This document shows positions 34,648 to 37,236 of a DNA stretch of 37,236 nucleotides, one piece after another. The first letter of the stretch is position 1, and every line of letters begins with the position of its first letter. The notes under the pieces were generated by a model. That model searched no databases. It worked only from the letters and a program-made list of their open reading frames with translations, and was not told the DNA's origin. The DNA is from Chloroflexota bacterium (GTDB lineage Bacteria; Chloroflexota; Limnocylindria; Limnocylindrales; CSP1-4). The DNA lies in the NCBI GenBank assembly GCA_021786265.1, contig JAJYNP010000111.1, positions 1 to 37,236 on the forward strand, given 5' to 3'. Both the position numbers and the translations under genes were made by a program.

Positions 34648-34697
34648 GGCGGGAACCTCCTGAGCCGGCCCGGGAGGGCATCCCGGACTGACGCGCC

Positions 34698-34703
34698 ATT
34701 CTA
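34698..34703 (-). promoter_or_regulatory. Candidate -10 box before the SepIVA-like gene
   Basis: TAGAAT on the minus strand matches the -10 consensus at five of six positions and overlaps the coaD stop. RNA would begin near 34691, giving a 44-base leader that includes the AGGAGG. The -35 region is weak. Confidence 0.35.
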
Positions 34704-35225
34704 GCCCACTGCCGGGTGCCTGCTCCACTCGGCCGGCGGCGCGACCTCCAGGCGCTCCGCAACGGCGGTCGGCACCATCGCGCGCACGTCGCCGCCGAAC
34801 CTCGCGATCTCCTTCACCAGGCTGGAGCTCAGGTACGCGTACTCCAGGGACGTCATGAAGAACACCGTATCGATGCCGGGCGCGAGCTTGCGGTTGAAGT
34901 GCGCCATCTGCAGCTCGGACTCGAAGTCGCTCACCGCGCGCAGCCCCCGCACGATGAAGCTCGCCCCGTGGTGGCGCGCGGCCTCGACCGTGAGCCCGCC
35001 GAACCGCTCGATCGACACCCGCCGCACGACGTCTGCCGAGAGTTCCTCCTCGATGGCCCGCCGGATCACGTCGGCGCGGTCGTCCTCGCCGAGCAAGGCC
35101 GTCTTCTTCGGGTTCTCCAGGATCGCGACCACGAGCCGATCGAACACGCGCGCGGCGCGCCCGATGATGTCGAGGTGACCGAACGTGATCGGGTCGAACG
35201 AGCCCGGGTAGATCGCGACGCTCAT
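34701..35225 (-). CDS. coaD: Phosphopantetheine adenylyltransferase
   Basis: CoaD makes dephospho-CoA from 4'-phosphopantetheine and ATP. The product has 174 residues from the ATG at 35225, after GGGAGGGAAGG. The nucleotidyltransferase motif is AIYPGSFDPITFGHLDIIGR (TxGH as TFGH). Others are GLRAVSDFESELQMAHFNRK, FFMTSLEYAYLSSSLVKEIA and the Lys in ENPKKTALL. The length is typical. The gene lies 16 bases past rsmD, a common pairing. Confidence 0.97.
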   Translation of the reverse strand: MSVAIYPGSFDPITFGHLDIIGRAARVFDRLVVAILENPKKTALLGEDDRADVIRRAIEEELSADVVRRVSIERFGGLTVEAARHHGASFIVRGLRAVSDFESELQMAHFNRKLAPGIDTVFFMTSLEYAYLSSSLVKEIARFGGDVRAMVPTAVAERLEVAPPAEWSRHPAVG

Positions 35226-35241
35226 CCTTCCCTCCCGCCGG

Positions 35242-35844
35242 TCATCCAGCCGTCCGGCCCGTCGGCTCATCGGGTTCGTCGCCCTCCTCGCGCTCCACGC
35301 CGTAGACGGTGACCACGCCCTCGCCGACCCGTCGCTCCCGCTGCCGCACCAGCCGGCCCACCCGTTCCGGCAGCTCGTCTCGCCAGAAGTGGCGGGCCAC
35401 GACCAGGGAGCCCGGCCCAACCAGGCCACCCGCCCCGAGCCGCTCCAGCACCCCGAGCATACCAGCGTCCCCGAACGGCGGATCGACCAGCACGACGTCG
35501 TAGAGGCCGGCGACGCGCGACAGGAACGCCATCACGTCCGCGCGATGCACGCGAGCGTGCGGTCCCGCGAGCCCCGTGCGCTCCAGGTTCTCCTCGATGA
35601 CGCGAGCGGCGCCGGCATCGCGCTCGACGAAGTCGCAGCCGGCCGCACCGCGGCTGAGCGCCTCGATCCCGCCCGCGCCGCTCCCCGCGAAGAGATCCAG
35701 CACGCGGGCGCCCGGCAGCACCGGGTCGAGCGAACCGAAGATGGCCTGCTTGACGCGGTCGGCGAAGGGACGGGTGCCGGTCCCGGGGTGAAGCAGGCGA
35801 CGCCCCCGGGCCGTACCGGCGATGACCCGGCCGGCCTCAGGCAC
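35242..35844 (-). CDS. rsmD: 16S rRNA (guanine966-N2)-methyltransferase
   Basis: RsmD methylates G966 of 16S rRNA with SAM. The product has 200 residues from the GTG at 35844, overlapping the recG end by 8 bases. Motifs are RVIAGTARGRRLLHPGTGTR, PFADRVKQAIFGSL, the SAM site VLDLFAGSGAGGIEALSRGA and the catalytic VLVDPPFG. The size is usual. It is followed by coaD. Confidence 0.95.
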   Translation of the reverse strand: MPEAGRVIAGTARGRRLLHPGTGTRPFADRVKQAIFGSLDPVLPGARVLDLFAGSGAGGIEALSRGAAGCDFVERDAGAARVIEENLERTGLAGPHARVHRADVMAFLSRVAGLYDVVLVDPPFGDAGMLGVLERLGAGGLVGPGSLVVARHFWRDELPERVGRLVRQRERRVGEGVVTVYGVEREEGDEPDEPTGRTAG

Positions 35845-37236
35845 GGCCCGACCCCTCGCGCCGCGATGCTCCGGCGCCCCGGGCGCGCGCGCCCGCGGCC
35901 GCGGCGCGCCGGCCCGTTCCGCCGTGTCGCGGTCCCGGCGGCGCCGGCGTGCCCTGGCTGGCGACCGTGCGCAGCTCGCCCTCCTCGAGGCGTGCCTCGC
36001 CCTCCTCGGGGAGCGCCTCGCCGGCCCCCACCCGCGCCAGCCATCCCGACGCCAGCTCGCGCCGCAGCGCCACCAGCGACGGATCGAGCGACCCGTCCGC
36101 GTCGACCATGGCCAGTGCCTCCTCGCGCGCGGCCATGGAGAGGTCCCGGTCCGCGGGCAGATCGAGCCGCGCCACCCGCAGCGGCGGCAGCCCGCTCTGC
36201 TGCACCCCGAGCAGGTCTCCGGCGCGGCGGAGTCGGAGATCCTCCTCGGCCAGCACGAACCCGTCGCGAGTCTGCGCGACTGCCTCCAGGCGAGCCCGGG
36301 CGACGGGGTCCGTGGCGTCGGACACGAGCACGCACCAGGATTGCCACTCGCCGCGGCCGACGCGGCCGCGCAGCTGGTGGAGCTGGGCAACGCCGAACCG
36401 ATCGGCGTTCAGGATCACCATCACGGTGGCCTCCGGCACGTCCACGCCCACCTCCACCACGGTCGTGCCAACGAGCGCCCCGATCTCCCCGCGCCGGAAG
36501 GCATCCATCACCGCGTCACGTTCACGGGCCGGCATCTGTCCGTGCACGATCCCGACCCGGGGCGTCACCGCGGGCAGACCCGCCAGCCGCGCGGCCTGGG
36601 GAAGCGCCTCGCGCAGCATGGCGGCCGCGTCCTCCACCGCGATCGTCTCCGCGGCCTCGTCCTCCTCCACCAGAGGCACAACCACGAACGCGCGGCGCGC
36701 GGCGGAGAGCTCGCGGGCCACCAGCTGCCACGTCCCCCGTCCCGGCGACGCCGGATCATCGCCAAGGAGCTGGCTGAAGGCCCGGATCCCGGTCCGGATC
36801 GGGACGCGTCCGGACGGTGGCGTGCGCAGGTCCGAGACGTCCAGGTCCGCGTAGAACACCTGCGCCAGCGTCTGGGGGATCGGCGTGGCGGTCATCAGCA
36901 GCACGTGGGGATTGCGGCCCTTCTGCGCGAGCGCCTCGCGCTGCGCGACCCCGAAGCGGTGCTGCTCGTCCACGACGACCAGCGCGAGATCCCGGAAGCG
37001 GACGGCCTCCTGCAGGAGCGCATGGGTGCCGACGACGACGCGGCCGTCGGATGGCGGCACCAGGGCCATCGGCCCGGCGTCTCCCGCGATCAGGCCCAGC
37101 ACCCGTTCCCGTTCCAGGGCCGGGAGGGACCCGGTCAGCAGCGTCACGCCGTGTCCGAGCGGCTCCAGGAACGCCGCCAGCGTCTCCGCATGCTGCCGCG
37201 CCAGCAGGTCGGTGGGGGCGAGGAGCACCGCCTGGC
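35837..37236 (-). CDS. recG: ATP-dependent DNA helicase RecG, C-terminal part (cut by window end)
   Basis: RecG remodels stalled replication forks. Only the last 466 or so residues are present; the wedge domain and Walker A lie beyond the window. Visible are LLAPTDLLARQHAETL (motif Ia), VVVDEQHRFGVAQREAL (DEQH box), LLMTATPIPQTLAQVFYADL, the second helicase lobe with VGIVHGQMPARERDAVMDAF, and VVEVGVDVPEATVMVILNAD. LHQLRGRVGRGEWQSWCVLV and LRLRRAGDLLGVQQSGLPPL (C-terminal RecG motif) follow. About 60 low-complexity Ala/Gly/Arg residues end the protein. rsmD follows with an 8-base overlap. Confidence 0.96.
   Translation of the reverse strand, partial: QAVLLAPTDLLARQHAETLAAFLEPLGHGVTLLTGSLPALERERVLGLIAGDAGPMALVPPSDGRVVVGTHALLQEAVRFRDLALVVVDEQHRFGVAQREALAQKGRNPHVLLMTATPIPQTLAQVFYADLDVSDLRTPPSGRVPIRTGIRAFSQLLGDDPASPGRGTWQLVARELSAARRAFVVVPLVEEDEAAETIAVEDAAAMLREALPQAARLAGLPAVTPRVGIVHGQMPARERDAVMDAFRRGEIGALVGTTVVEVGVDVPEATVMVILNADRFGVAQLHQLRGRVGRGEWQSWCVLVSDATDPVARARLEAVAQTRDGFVLAEEDLRLRRAGDLLGVQQSGLPPLRVARLDLPADRDLSMAAREEALAMVDADGSLDPSLVALRRELASGWLARVGAGEALPEEGEARLEEGELRTVASQGTPAPPGPRHGGTGRRAAAAGARARGAGASRREGSGRA

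Overview
The window is very GC-rich bacterial chromosome, with frequent GTG starts and one TTG start, strong AGGAGG-type ribosome binding sites and long runs of overlapping genes. Gene content and order (recG-rsmD-coaD-sepIVA-like-yceD-rpmF-plsX, nusB-acpP-rnc-smc-ftsY-ffh-rpsP-khpA-rimM-trmD-rplS, rpsB-tsf-pyrH-frr-uppS-cdsA-dxr-rseP-ispG) suggest a Chloroflexota genome, perhaps of the Limnocylindria type. That assignment is inference from style and synteny, without a database search. An actinobacterial relative is the main alternative.

Region A (1-287) is the 5' end of an archaeal-type proS on the minus strand. Region B (288-9879) is an accessory segment of about 9.6 kb between proS and ispG, which are neighbours in many genomes. 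It holds a 39-residue membrane protein, exported proteins rich in Cys and aromatic residues (some intact, some broken), a two-component system with a PDZ-like loop in its kinase, a SHOCT-domain membrane protein behind a perfect 15-bp hairpin, a lipoprotein, and two back-to-back PIN-type toxin-antitoxin pairs.

Region C (9880-37236) is entirely minus-strand housekeeping sequence. Read in the direction of transcription, it starts with recG (cut by the window end) and passes through 16S rRNA methylation, CoA synthesis, a DivIVA/SepIVA-like coiled coil, L32, phospholipid and fatty-acid synthesis, NusB, ACP, RNase III, SMC and both SRP GTPases. It continues with S16, KhpA, RimM, TrmD, L19, RNase HII and YraN, then S2, EF-Ts, UMP kinase and RRF. 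It ends with undecaprenyl diphosphate synthase, CdsA, Dxr, a site-2 protease and IspG. It couples translation, protein targeting, lipid precursor supply (dxr and ispG feed isoprenoids to uppS) and envelope quality control. Candidate extended -10 promoters sharing the core TGCTANACTCCGC lie before rplS, before rpsB and inside nusB, and a -35/-10 promoter lies before ffh.

Points most worth a second look are an apparent AUC start codon on the SepIVA-like gene, an RNase HII whose Gly-Arg-Gly motif is replaced, and the secreted-protein plus two-component cluster with frame-broken members. The leaderless antitoxin promoter and the shared promoter motif also deserve checking.
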